A stretch of DNA of 38,814 bases from Candidatus Krumholzibacteriia bacterium (GTDB lineage: Bacteria > Krumholzibacteriota > Krumholzibacteriia > JAJRXK01). Shown here in pieces: positions 18,824 through 26,526 of this stretch. Below the pieces are notes generated by a model. The model had not been told where the DNA came from and did not search any database. It saw only the letters and a list, made by a program, of their open reading frames with translations. The stretch lies in contig DATFKK010000039.1 of NCBI GenBank assembly GCA_035268685.1, forward strand, positions 1 to 38,814. The letters are read 5' to 3'. Each line of letters opens with the position of its first letter. Within the stretch, counting starts at the first letter, position 1. A program made the position numbers and the translations under genes.

Positions 18824-19339
18824 TCATGGGTCGAGACGCTTCTCGACCACGACCACGTCGAGCACGCGTCCGAACTTCTCGCCGGCTCCGTGCATGGTCC
18901 CCACGCGACCGAACCCGTGACGTTCGAAGAGGGCCAGACTCGCCGAGTTCGTCGACTCGATCCGGCCGAGAACGACGCGGTGTTCCCCGCGGACGGCACA
19001 CGCGATCAGGTCGTCGAGCAGGAGACTCCCGACGCCGCACCGCCGCTGGGCCCGATCCACGAAGAGCGAGGCTTCGACCGTCCGGGCGTATCCGGCCTTC
19101 GGTGACCACGCGGTGAGCTTGCCCCACGCGACCACCCCACCGGAGTCGTCCTCGACCACGCGCACGCGTTGCCGCGGAGGACGGTGTGCAGCCAGCCATT
19201 CCCCGCGGGAGCAGGGTTCCCACGGGTCGTGGTCCATGGTCGAGGTCGAGTGCTCGACCTCGTGGTTGTAGATCGCACAGATCGAGGGCAGGTCGGCTTC
19301 GCCGGCGTCGCGTACGCGGAAGCGTGGGGCAGCCGTCAC
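18824..19339 (-). CDS. GNAT-family N-acetyltransferase (PAT-like)
   Basis: The 171-residue protein is a GCN5-related acetyltransferase. VRDAGEADLPSICAIYNHEVEHSTSTMD opens like the phosphinothricin/methionine-sulfone acetyltransferase (PAT/MnaT) branch. VEASLFVDRAQRRCGVGS (about 88-104) carries the acetyl-CoA binding R-x-x-G-x-G/A loop, and ESTNSASLALFERHGF is the closing C-terminal motif. The start is a GTG whose sequence GTGA overlaps the aacS stop, so it is translationally coupled to the catabolic operon. PAT-like enzymes usually detoxify amino-acid analogues; a link to aromatic breakdown is not evident from sequence. Confidence 0.82.
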   Translation of the reverse strand: MTAAPRFRVRDAGEADLPSICAIYNHEVEHSTSTMDHDPWEPCSRGEWLAAHRPPRQRVRVVEDDSGGVVAWGKLTAWSPKAGYARTVEASLFVDRAQRRCGVGSLLLDDLIACAVRGEHRVVLGRIESTNSASLALFERHGFGRVGTMHGAGEKFGRVLDVVVVEKRLDP

Positions 19340-21309
19340 CGCCTGCGCAGCTCCGGCCGGTCCCGGTAGGCCTCCAGCGACTCCGGATTCGCCAGGGCTT
19401 CGCGGTTGTCGACCTCCTCGCCGTGGACGACCTTGCGCACGGCGATCTCGCTGATCTTGCCGCTCACGGTGCGCGGGACGTCGTCGACGGCCACGATCAC
19501 CCGCGGGACGTGGTGGGGACTGGCTTGCGACCGGATGGCCGCTCGCAATCGGTCCCGTAGCGTGTCGTCGAGTGCGTGGGCCTCGGCCATGCGTACGAAC
19601 AGCACGATCCGCTGATCGTCCCCGGCGTCCTGGCCCACCACCACCGCTTCGAGCACCTCGTCGAAGTTCTCGACCACGCGATAGATCTCGGCAGTGCCGA
19701 TGCGCACACCGCCCGGGTTGAGCGTCGCGTCGCTGCGTCCGTGGAACACCATCCCGCCGTGTGGGGTGACCTCGACCCAATCCCCGTGTCGCCAGGTGTT
19801 CTCGAAGTGCTCGAAGTAGGCACTCCGGTAACGGGCGCCCTCGAGGTCGTTCCAGAAGCCGACCGGCATCGAAGGAAACGGCAGCGTGCAGACCAGTTCC
19901 CCCTTCTGCCCCGGAGGCAGGGCATGGCCTGCATCGTCGAAGACCTCGACGTTCATCGCGAGCCCCCGCGTCTGCAGCTCACCGCGGCGAACGGGACCCA
20001 TGGGATTGCCCAGGGCGAAGCACGAGATCAGGTCGGTACCCCCGGAGATCGACGCCAGCTGTAGGTCGCTCTTCACGTCGCGGTAGACCCAGTCGAAGCC
20101 TTCCGGCGCGAGCGGACTGCCGGTACTGAGGATCACACGCAACGCGTCGAGCCGATGGGTGTCGCGAGGGCGCAGGCCGCGCTTCTCGGCCATGGCGATC
20201 CACTTGGCGCTGGTGCCCAGCACGGACAGGTTCTCGTCGTCGACCAGGTCGAACAGCCGTGCCGTCCTCGGATGGAAGGGCGATCCGTCGATCAACACGA
20301 TGCGCGCACCCACGGCGAGTCCGCTGGCCATCCAGTTCCACATCATCCAGCCACAGGTGGTGAAATACGCGAAACCGTCGCCCTCGCGAAGGTCGGTGTG
20401 CAACACCAGTTCCTTGAGGTGCTGCAGCAACGTGCCGCCCGCACCGTGTACGATCGCCTTGGGCAGACCCGTGGTCCCCGACGAGTACATGACGTAGACG
20501 GGGTGATCGAAGGGCAGCTGCTCGAAGTGGGGCGCGGCCGCAGCCCGTCCGCTCACCGCCTCGCTCCAGAGCACCACGTCGTCCACGTCGACCTCTTCGA
20601 GTGGGCGAGAAGCCAGGCTCTGCACCAGGAGCACGCGCTGCACCGAGGGGAGCTTCGAGCGCAACTCCCGCACCCGGTCGAGTGCCGGTCGGTTCTTGTC
20701 ACCGTACCGGTGACCGTCGGCGGCCACGAGGACCTTCGGTTCGATCTGCCCCAGGCGATCGAGGGCGCCCTGGATCCCGAAGTCGGGCGAACAACTCGAC
20801 CAGATGGCACCGAGTCCGGTCGTCGCCAGCATGGCGATCACCGTCTCGGCACGATTGGGCATGTAGGCGCCGACGCGATCGCCCACACCCACGCCGGCTT
20901 CCACGAGCGTCGCCTGGCACCTGGCAACCTCGGCGCGCAATTCGTCTCGCGTGTAGACGTGACGGCGACCCATCTCGTCGCGTCCGACCAGGGCGACCGC
21001 GTCGCCCCGATGGCGCAACAGGTTCTCGGCGAAGTTCAGACGCGCCTCGGGGAACCAACGGGCTCCGGGCATGCGGTCGATGTCCTCGACCACCACCGCG
21101 CCCTTCTCGCCGACCACGCCGACGAAGTCCCACAGACGCGACCAGAAGCCCGGCGCCTTGGCCACCGACCACCTCCAGAGGCCGTCGTAGTCGGTCACGG
21201 CGGGATCGACGGAGTCGCGGACCCCGCCGAGGAAACGAGCCATCGCCGTTGCCCGGGCGCGATCGACGGAGGGCTGCCAGAGGACCTCACCGGGCTCGCC
21301 CGCGCTCAC
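19336..21309 (-). CDS. aacS: Acetoacetyl-CoA synthetase
   Basis: The 657-residue protein is an ANL-superfamily acyl-CoA synthetase of acetoacetate size and pattern. It activates acetoacetate with ATP and CoA to acetoacetyl-CoA. Motifs are YSSGTTGLPK (P-loop-like A3), TTCGWMMWNWM and GGTDLISCF (acetoacetate group), HGRSDATLNPGGVRIGTAEIY, and SGKISEIAVRK with the catalytic Lys. WFPEARLNFAENLL near the N-terminus is a hallmark of this family. Fumarylacetoacetase upstream releases acetoacetate, so this enzyme completes carbon recovery from tyrosine. The GTG start overlaps the fahA stop (GTGA) and the stop overlaps the GNAT start. Confidence 0.92.
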   Translation of the reverse strand: MSAGEPGEVLWQPSVDRARATAMARFLGGVRDSVDPAVTDYDGLWRWSVAKAPGFWSRLWDFVGVVGEKGAVVVEDIDRMPGARWFPEARLNFAENLLRHRGDAVALVGRDEMGRRHVYTRDELRAEVARCQATLVEAGVGVGDRVGAYMPNRAETVIAMLATTGLGAIWSSCSPDFGIQGALDRLGQIEPKVLVAADGHRYGDKNRPALDRVRELRSKLPSVQRVLLVQSLASRPLEEVDVDDVVLWSEAVSGRAAAAPHFEQLPFDHPVYVMYSSGTTGLPKAIVHGAGGTLLQHLKELVLHTDLREGDGFAYFTTCGWMMWNWMASGLAVGARIVLIDGSPFHPRTARLFDLVDDENLSVLGTSAKWIAMAEKRGLRPRDTHRLDALRVILSTGSPLAPEGFDWVYRDVKSDLQLASISGGTDLISCFALGNPMGPVRRGELQTRGLAMNVEVFDDAGHALPPGQKGELVCTLPFPSMPVGFWNDLEGARYRSAYFEHFENTWRHGDWVEVTPHGGMVFHGRSDATLNPGGVRIGTAEIYRVVENFDEVLEAVVVGQDAGDDQRIVLFVRMAEAHALDDTLRDRLRAAIRSQASPHHVPRVIVAVDDVPRTVSGKISEIAVRKVVHGEEVDNREALANPESLEAYRDRPELRRR

Positions 21310-22640
21310 GCCGCCGTCTCCTCCCCGCCGACCACGCCACGGCATTCGCCGAATCCGATCGGCACCGCGCCGTCGGACTCGCACCGTCCGCGCATGACGA
21401 CCTCGTCGCCGTCCTCGAGGAAGCGCCGCTCCTCACCGGAGGGCAGCTCGATCGGCTCGGTTCCCCGCCACGTGAGTTCCAGCAGACACCCGCGGCTGCC
21501 CTTGTCGGGACCCGAAACGGTACCACTGGCGAGAAGATCACCGGGGCGCAGATTGCACCCGTTGCTGGCGTGATGGGTGAGCATCTGCGACACGGTCCAG
21601 TACATGTCGGTGAACGATCCTCGACTCAGACGGACCGGTTCCATGCCCTTCTCCCGCATCGTGGCACTGCTCAGGTACACTTCCACCGTCAGGTCGATGG
21701 CCCCACGCGCCTGGACGTCGGGATGGTCGAGATACGGCAGAGGCGACGGATCTCCCTCCGGTCGCGGCTCGGTGGGACGCCGGAAGGGCGCGAGCGCGTC
21801 CATGGTCACCACCCACGGCGAGATCGAGGTCGCGAAGCTCTTGGCCAGGAACGGACCGAGCGGCTGGTACTCCCAGGGCTGGATGTCGCGTGCGGACCAG
21901 TCGTTCACCAGGCAGAGCCCGAAGAGGTGCTCCTCGGCGCGTCCGATCGGAACGGGGTGTCCGAGCCCGTTGCCCGTTCCGACGAAGGCTCCCACCTCCA
22001 TCTCGTAGTCGAAGCGTCTGGTCGGCCCGAATTCCGGGGCCTCGGCATCGGGTGCCTTCGCCTGGCCCGAAGGTCGATGGACCGGCGTCCCGCTGACGAC
22101 CACCGACGACGCGCGCCCGTGGTATCCGACCGGGATCCACTTGTAGTTCGGCAACAGCGGATTGTCGGGACGGAACATGCTGCCCACGTTCGTCGCGTGG
22201 TGCACCGAGGCGTAGAAGTCGGTGTAGTCGCCGATACGCGCCGGTAGCTGCATCTCGAGATCGTCCGGGAGCAGGAGCAGTTCCTCGGCCCGACCGGTTC
22301 CGGAGATCTCGTCGTTGCCCGTGCTCAACAACTCGCTGATCCGCTGCCGGAGTGCGCGAAGGTGCTTGCGGCCGAGTCCCATGAGGTCGTTCAGCCGCCC
22401 GCTGCGACAGGCCTGTGCCGCCACACCGGCTTCGTCGCGCAGCAACCCGGTGTCGAGCAGCCCGGCCAGGTCGAGCACACGATCGCCGATGGCCACACCG
22501 ATGCGCGGCGAGACCTCACCGTCCACGGTGAAGGCCCCGAAAGGAAGGTTCTGGATCGGGAAGTCCGTGCCTTCGGCCTGCGCGGACTCGACCCAGCTGC
22601 GAAGCTGGGGGTCGTGGGTCGCGTCGAGCGATTCGGTCAT
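21306..22640 (-). CDS. fahA: Fumarylacetoacetase
   Basis: The 444-residue protein has the two-domain fumarylacetoacetase layout: an SH3-like N-terminal part (IQNLPFGAFTVDGEVSPRIGVAIGD) and the catalytic beta-roll. Motifs include DYTDFYASVHHATNVG, with the metal and catalytic residues, LLPNYKWIPVGYHGRASSVVVSG, FDYEMEVGAFVG, and LVNDWSARDIQPWEYQPLGPFLAKSF. It hydrolyses fumarylacetoacetate to fumarate and acetoacetate in the last step of tyrosine breakdown. The ATG start overlaps the upstream gene's stop (ATGA); the stop overlaps aacS. Confidence 0.95.
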   Translation of the reverse strand: MTESLDATHDPQLRSWVESAQAEGTDFPIQNLPFGAFTVDGEVSPRIGVAIGDRVLDLAGLLDTGLLRDEAGVAAQACRSGRLNDLMGLGRKHLRALRQRISELLSTGNDEISGTGRAEELLLLPDDLEMQLPARIGDYTDFYASVHHATNVGSMFRPDNPLLPNYKWIPVGYHGRASSVVVSGTPVHRPSGQAKAPDAEAPEFGPTRRFDYEMEVGAFVGTGNGLGHPVPIGRAEEHLFGLCLVNDWSARDIQPWEYQPLGPFLAKSFATSISPWVVTMDALAPFRRPTEPRPEGDPSPLPYLDHPDVQARGAIDLTVEVYLSSATMREKGMEPVRLSRGSFTDMYWTVSQMLTHHASNGCNLRPGDLLASGTVSGPDKGSRGCLLELTWRGTEPIELPSGEERRFLEDGDEVVMRGRCESDGAVPIGFGECRGVVGGEETAA

Positions 22641-23518
22641 GTCAAGTCCAGGGTCTGGAGGTCGGTGACGGGCTCGGAGAACGAACACGACCCGAAACTG
22701 CGCGCGAAGCGCCGCCGGGCCTGGGCCACGTCCTCCGGCCCCAGGTGATGATCGCGCCAGCGCACGCCGCCGTCCGGCTCCAGGGCGAAGGCCGCGGGAT
22801 CCTCCTCGGCCAGCAGGGCGTGCAGCGTGGCATCGTCGACGGGTTCGCGGGCCAGCAGCGCCGATGCCACGAACACGTTCAGGAATCCGTGCATGGTGCC
22901 GCGCGGAGCGTCCGGCTCGTAGGTGAGCGCCTGCTCCGAGCGCACCGGATGGTGCAGACCGGCGGTGAATTTCAGACCGACTCCGGCATCGGCGCACACC
23001 CGCAGGAAGCGCGCGACGGCCTCGATCGGTGGGAACAGGTCGCGACTCACGCCCCCGGTGCGGATCTTGGCCCGCGCTCCCGAATCCCGCAGCACCGGCA
23101 TCCAGGGCGCGGGATCCTCGTTCCACGGGAGCTCGCAGAAGACCTCGACCGCACCGCCCACCGCCTCGGTCACGGCGGCGACCGCCTCGGCGTCGGCGGG
23201 ACGGAACTCCAGGGCCACGACCTCGTAACGGCCGGGATGCCGGTCGACGAAGTCCTGCACGCGCTCGAGGTCGGCCAGGGGATCGGGGCCGAGCAGCACG
23301 CTGAGCGACCACAGTCCCGGTGCTCCGATCGAGTCCCGGCTGGCCTGCAGCTCGTCGAGGCGGCCGGCGGGCACGACGAGGCCGGCCAGCATCCAGGCCG
23401 CCTCGCCGTCACGCTGGCGCGCGTACTCGGCCACGGCATCGTCCATCGGCAGCGCCGACGGCGGGAAGAGCCCCGCGTAGTCGACGATCCCGGCCAGCAA
23501 CTGACGTCCTCGGTTCAC
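22637..23518 (-). CDS. Uncharacterised barrel-like protein, first gene of the fahA-aacS operon
   Basis: I do not recognise this 293-residue protein. It opens NRGRQLLAGIVDYAGLFPPSALPMDDAV. Alternating strands and helices follow, with conserved-looking motifs EVVALEFRP (99-107), VEVFCELPW (124-132), AKIRTGG (150-156) and GLKFTAGLHHPVR (181-193). Strand-end Lys151 and Lys183 and His189-His190 resemble the active-site layout of a TIM barrel, possibly Schiff-base or metal dependent. It overlaps fahA (ATGA), so it is made with the homogentisate enzymes. I start it at GTG 23518, where GGAGGGG lies about 8 bases upstream; GTG 23527 is too close to that site. No maleylacetoacetate isomerase is found nearby, which makes a pathway role worth testing. 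Confidence 0.7.
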   Translation of the reverse strand: MNRGRQLLAGIVDYAGLFPPSALPMDDAVAEYARQRDGEAAWMLAGLVVPAGRLDELQASRDSIGAPGLWSLSVLLGPDPLADLERVQDFVDRHPGRYEVVALEFRPADAEAVAAVTEAVGGAVEVFCELPWNEDPAPWMPVLRDSGARAKIRTGGVSRDLFPPIEAVARFLRVCADAGVGLKFTAGLHHPVRSEQALTYEPDAPRGTMHGFLNVFVASALLAREPVDDATLHALLAEEDPAAFALEPDGGVRWRDHHLGPEDVAQARRRFARSFGSCSFSEPVTDLQTLDLT

Positions 23519-23565
23519 GGGATCCACCCCCCTCCGAGTGATCTCGGGTCGGCCACGTTCCCGGG

Positions 23566-23595
23566 CCGCGGACCGCACAGTGTAGCGGTCCGCGG
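23566..23595. promoter_or_regulatory. 11-bp inverted repeat around a leftward -10, probable operator
   Basis: CCGCGGACCGC (23566-23576) and GCGGTCCGCGG (23585-23595) are perfect 11-bp arms around ACAGTGTA. On the minus strand the loop holds TACACT (23579-23584), a good -10, with TGGGCA (23602-23607) 17 bp away as -35. A protein bound to the repeat would cover the promoter of the unknown-fahA-aacS-GNAT operon. Confidence 0.6.
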
Positions 23596-23620
23596 GACCG
23601 GTGCCCAGGGTGCGCCTCGG

Positions 23621-23650
23621 CTGGCATCCGGGCCACCTTGTGATAAGGTG
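23621..23650 (+). promoter_or_regulatory. hpd promoter with overlapping inverted repeat
   Basis: CACCTT-GTGAT-AAGGTG (23634-23650) is a perfect 6-bp inverted repeat. It overlaps a possible -10 (TAAGGT 23644-23649, or GATAAG 23642-23647), with CTGGCA (23621-23626) 17 bp before TAAGGT. A further CACCTT half-site lies at 23656-23661. This looks like a repressor site controlling hpd-hmgA. Confidence 0.5.
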
Positions 23651-23708
23651 TCGGGCACCTTCGACGCCCCCGAAACGACTTTCTCGCCCAGCCCATTGGA
23701 GCCCAGTC

Positions 23709-24800
23709 GTGACCGAGAACCCACTGAACCTCAAGCGTCTGCACCACGCCGAGTTCTGGGTGGGCAACGCCAAACAGGCCGCCTTCTACTACAACCGTGC
23801 CTTCGGCTTCTCACAGACGGCCTACAGCGGCCTCGAGACGGGAGTGCGCGATCGCGCCAGCTACGTCATGGAGCAGAACCAGGTCCGGTTCGTCCTGAGC
23901 ACGCCACTGACGTCGGACGACGAGATGAGCCGGCACCTGGCGAAGCACGGCGACGGAGTCCGCGACCTGGCCTTCGAGGTCGAGAACGCGGACTTCGCCC
24001 TCGAGGAAGCCGTGCGCCGCGGTGCCGAGCCGGCCATCGAACCACACACCGTGAGCGACGAGAACGGATCGGCCCGTCACAGTGCCATCAAGACCTACGG
24101 CGACACCATCCACAGCTTCTGGGATCTCAAGGACTACAACGGCCCGTTCCTGCCCCGGTTCCGGGCGAAGCACGTCGCGGGCGAATCGGTGGGCATCGGG
24201 ATCATCGACCACTGCGTGGGCAACGTCGAGCTGGGCAAGATGGACTTCTGGGCCAACTGGTACCGCGACGTCATGGGCTTCGAGCGCTACCTGACCTTCG
24301 ACGACGAAGACATCTCGACGGAGTACTCCGCGCTGATGTCGATCGTCATGAGCCAGGACGGCGCTTCGATCAAGTTTCCCATCAACGAACCGGCCGAGGG
24401 CAAGAAGAAGAGCCAGATCGAGGAGTATCTCGACTTCTACGAAGGACCTGGTGTCCAGCACGTGGCCCTGCTCACCAAGGACATCATCGACACCGTGGGC
24501 AAGCTGCGGGCGAACGGAGTGCAGTTCCTGTCGCTACCCGACAGCTACTACGACCTCGTGCGCGAGCGCGTGGGGGACGTGGTGAAGGAGGACTGGCAGA
24601 AGCTCCAGGAACTCGGCATCCTCATCGACGCCGACGACGAGGGCTACCTGCTGCAGCTCTTCACCCAGCCGGTCGAGGACCGTCCCACCTTGTTCTTCGA
24701 GATCATCCAGCGCCGCGGCAGTCGGGGGTTCGGCAAGGGGAACTTCAGGGCCCTGTTCGAGTCGATCGAGCGCGAGCAGGCGCTGCGCGGCAACCTGTAG
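23709..24800 (+). CDS. hpd: 4-Hydroxyphenylpyruvate dioxygenase
   Basis: The 363-residue protein has two vicinal-oxygen-chelate domains, as in all 4-hydroxyphenylpyruvate dioxygenases. It converts 4-hydroxyphenylpyruvate and O2 to homogentisate and CO2, using non-haem iron. The C-terminal domain carries the iron ligands His168 (IIDHCVGNV), His251 (VQHVAL) and Glu331 ([10 protein letters not shown]). The Gly-rich [22 protein letters not shown] tail is the C-terminal gate helix. The start is GTG 23709 with GGAG eight bases upstream. The gene is followed after 11 bp by hmgA, and it diverges from the fahA operon across a region with two inverted repeats. Confidence 0.96.
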   Translation: MTENPLNLKRLHHAEFWVGNAKQAAFYYNRAFGFSQTAYSGLETGVRDRASYVMEQNQVRFVLSTPLTSDDEMSRHLAKHGDGVRDLAFEVENADFALEEAVRRGAEPAIEPHTVSDENGSARHSAIKTYGDTIHSFWDLKDYNGPFLPRFRAKHVAGESVGIGIIDHCVGNVELGKMDFWANWYRDVMGFERYLTFDDEDISTEYSALMSIVMSQDGASIKFPINEPAEGKKKSQIEEYLDFYEGPGVQHVALLTKDIIDTVGKLRANGVQFLSLPDSYYDLVRERVGDVVKEDWQKLQELGILIDADDEGYLLQLFTQPVEDRPTLFFEIIQRRGSRGFGKGNFRALFESIEREQALRGNL

Positions 24801-24811
24801 CGGGAGCGGCC

Positions 24812-25972
24812 ATGCCCTTCTACCACCGTCTCGGACAGCTGCCGCCCAAGCGCCATCAGGCGATGGAGAAGCCGGGCGGCGGGATGCACTTCGAGCAGCT
24901 CATGGGCAACAAGGGCTTCGTGGGCCCGTCGACGCTCATGTACCACCTCCACTACCCCACCGAGGTCCGCGACATCCGCAGCCGCGGCGACCGGCGTCTC
25001 GTTGCGACCGAAGAGCGCGAACTGCGCCCGCGCCATCTGCGGACCAGCGGCCTGAGCGATGGCGGAAGCATGGTCCTCGACCGCGTCCCGTTGCTGTTCA
25101 ACGCCGACTGCGCGCTCTATCACGCGCGCCCCGACTCCGACGACGACTTCTTCTATCGCAACGGCCAGGCCGACGAACTCGTCTACGTCGCCACCGGCGA
25201 GGGTAGCCTCCACTCGCAGATGGGCGCGATCGCCGTGCGCGCCGGCGACTACGTGGTCGTCCCCCGGGGTATCGTCCACCAGTGGCGATTCCGCGGCGAA
25301 GCACCACGTCTGTTGATCACCGAGAGCCGTGGCTACGTGCGCACGCCCGAACGCTACCGCAACGAGTTCGGTCAGCTGATCGAGGGGGCCCCGTACGGGG
25401 AGCGCGACTTCCGACGACCCGAGGAGCTCGAGACCTTCGACGAAAAGGGCGATTTTCCGGTGGTCACCAAGCAAGACGACCACCTGACCGAGTTCGTCCT
25501 CGACCACCACCCCTTCGATGTCGTGGGCTGGGACGGCTATTACTACCCGTTCGCCTTCTCGATCCACGACTTCGAACCGAAGGTCGGCGCATACCATCTA
25601 CCACCGCCCGTGCACCAGACCTTCGAGGGCGACGGCTTCGTGATCTGCAGCTTCTGTCCGCGCCCCTACGACTTCGGTGACGGCGCCGTGCCGGCCCCGT
25701 ACTTCCACAGCAACGTGTGGAGCGACGAGGTCATCTACTACGCCAGCCAGGAGTTCATGAGCCGCAAGGGCATCGAGTTCGGATCGATCACCCTGCATCC
25801 CGACGGTCTCCCCCACGGTCCGCAGCCGGGACGCATGGAGGCGTCGATCGGTGCGAAGTGGGCCGACGAGCTGGCGGTGATGGTCGACACCTTCCGGCCG
25901 CTCCGTCTGGCCGTCGAAGCCCGCGAGGTCGAGGACCGCGACTACTGGAAGAGCTGGCAGTCGGCGGAGTGA
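24812..25972 (+). CDS. hmgA: Homogentisate 1,2-dioxygenase
   Basis: The 386-residue cupin-type dioxygenase opens the ring of homogentisate to maleylacetoacetate using Fe(II). Recognisable parts are FYHRLGQLPPKRH at the N-terminus, ELVYVATGEGSLHSQMG (cupin strands), VVPRGIVHQWRF, and the metal region APYFHSNVWSDEVIYY with GSITLHPDGLPHGPQPG. The length is shorter than the human-type enzyme (about 445), but this compact form is common in bacteria. The start is ATG 24812 with GGGAG just upstream. It converges on the Nudix gene with only two bases between stop codons, so no terminator separates them. Confidence 0.95.
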   Translation: MPFYHRLGQLPPKRHQAMEKPGGGMHFEQLMGNKGFVGPSTLMYHLHYPTEVRDIRSRGDRRLVATEERELRPRHLRTSGLSDGGSMVLDRVPLLFNADCALYHARPDSDDDFFYRNGQADELVYVATGEGSLHSQMGAIAVRAGDYVVVPRGIVHQWRFRGEAPRLLITESRGYVRTPERYRNEFGQLIEGAPYGERDFRRPEELETFDEKGDFPVVTKQDDHLTEFVLDHHPFDVVGWDGYYYPFAFSIHDFEPKVGAYHLPPPVHQTFEGDGFVICSFCPRPYDFGDGAVPAPYFHSNVWSDEVIYYASQEFMSRKGIEFGSITLHPDGLPHGPQPGRMEASIGAKWADELAVMVDTFRPLRLAVEAREVEDRDYWKSWQSAE

Positions 25973-25974
25973 AC

Positions 25975-26526
25975 TCAGAAGAGGTCGCGCGGCGGCGGAG
26001 GTGCGTCGACAGGCGTGCCGAAGGGTGCGATCGGAGACCGACCGCGGACCTCCAGGAAGTGGCGCAGCGCCCAGGTGTTCGTGGGAAAGGCGAGATCGTC
26101 CCATGGGATCTCGTCGGCGGTGAACAGGCGTGCCTCGATGGACTCGGGGCCCGGATCGATCGTCGACTCCAGCATGCGGCCCCGGTACACGAGATGCACC
26201 TGACCGATGTGCGACAGGGAATAGACGGCGAGCAGGTCGTCCACGGCGATCCGTGCGCCCGTCTCCTCCAGGGTCTCGCGAATGGCGCCCGCCTCGGTGG
26301 ATTCGCCGACCTCCATGAAGCCACCGGGAACCGTCCAGTAGCCCACCCGCGGTTCGATCGCGCGGCGGCAGAGCAGGATCCCGTCGTCCCACGTCGCCAG
26401 CGCGCCCACGACCAGACGCGGGTTCTCGTAGTGGATCCACCCGCAGGACCGGCAGACCATGCGCTCGCGGTCGTCGTCGTCGGGGACTCGACGCTCGAAG
26501 TCGGGATTGCGGTCGGATGAAACCAT
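25975..26526 (-). CDS. Nudix hydrolase with partial zinc ribbon
   Basis: The 183-residue protein has a Nudix box, GGFMEV-G-ESTEAGAIRETLEETGA (about 68-91), with the metal-binding Glu cluster REtlEE. Before it, DDRERMVCRSCGWIHYENP is the second half of the zinc ribbon found in ADP-ribose/NADH-type Nudix proteins; only Cys25 and Cys28 are present and the usual first CxxC pair is missing. Such enzymes cut nucleoside diphosphates linked to another moiety; the substrate is unknown. I start at ATG 26526. Its start codon overlaps the ATG of the divergent DUF3810 gene (CATG, 26524-26527). Confidence 0.85.
   Translation of the reverse strand: MVSSDRNPDFERRVPDDDDRERMVCRSCGWIHYENPRLVVGALATWDDGILLCRRAIEPRVGYWTVPGGFMEVGESTEAGAIRETLEETGARIAVDDLLAVYSLSHIGQVHLVYRGRMLESTIDPGPESIEARLFTADEIPWDDLAFPTNTWALRHFLEVRGRSPIAPFGTPVDAPPPPRDLF

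Noticed and set aside
22745-25972. A 1075-codon plus-strand frame spanning the minus-strand unknown gene and continuing into hmgA
   Set aside because: Only its last 386 codons (24812-25972) are homogentisate dioxygenase. The upstream part is antisense to the unknown gene and out of frame with hpd, an artefact of high GC.
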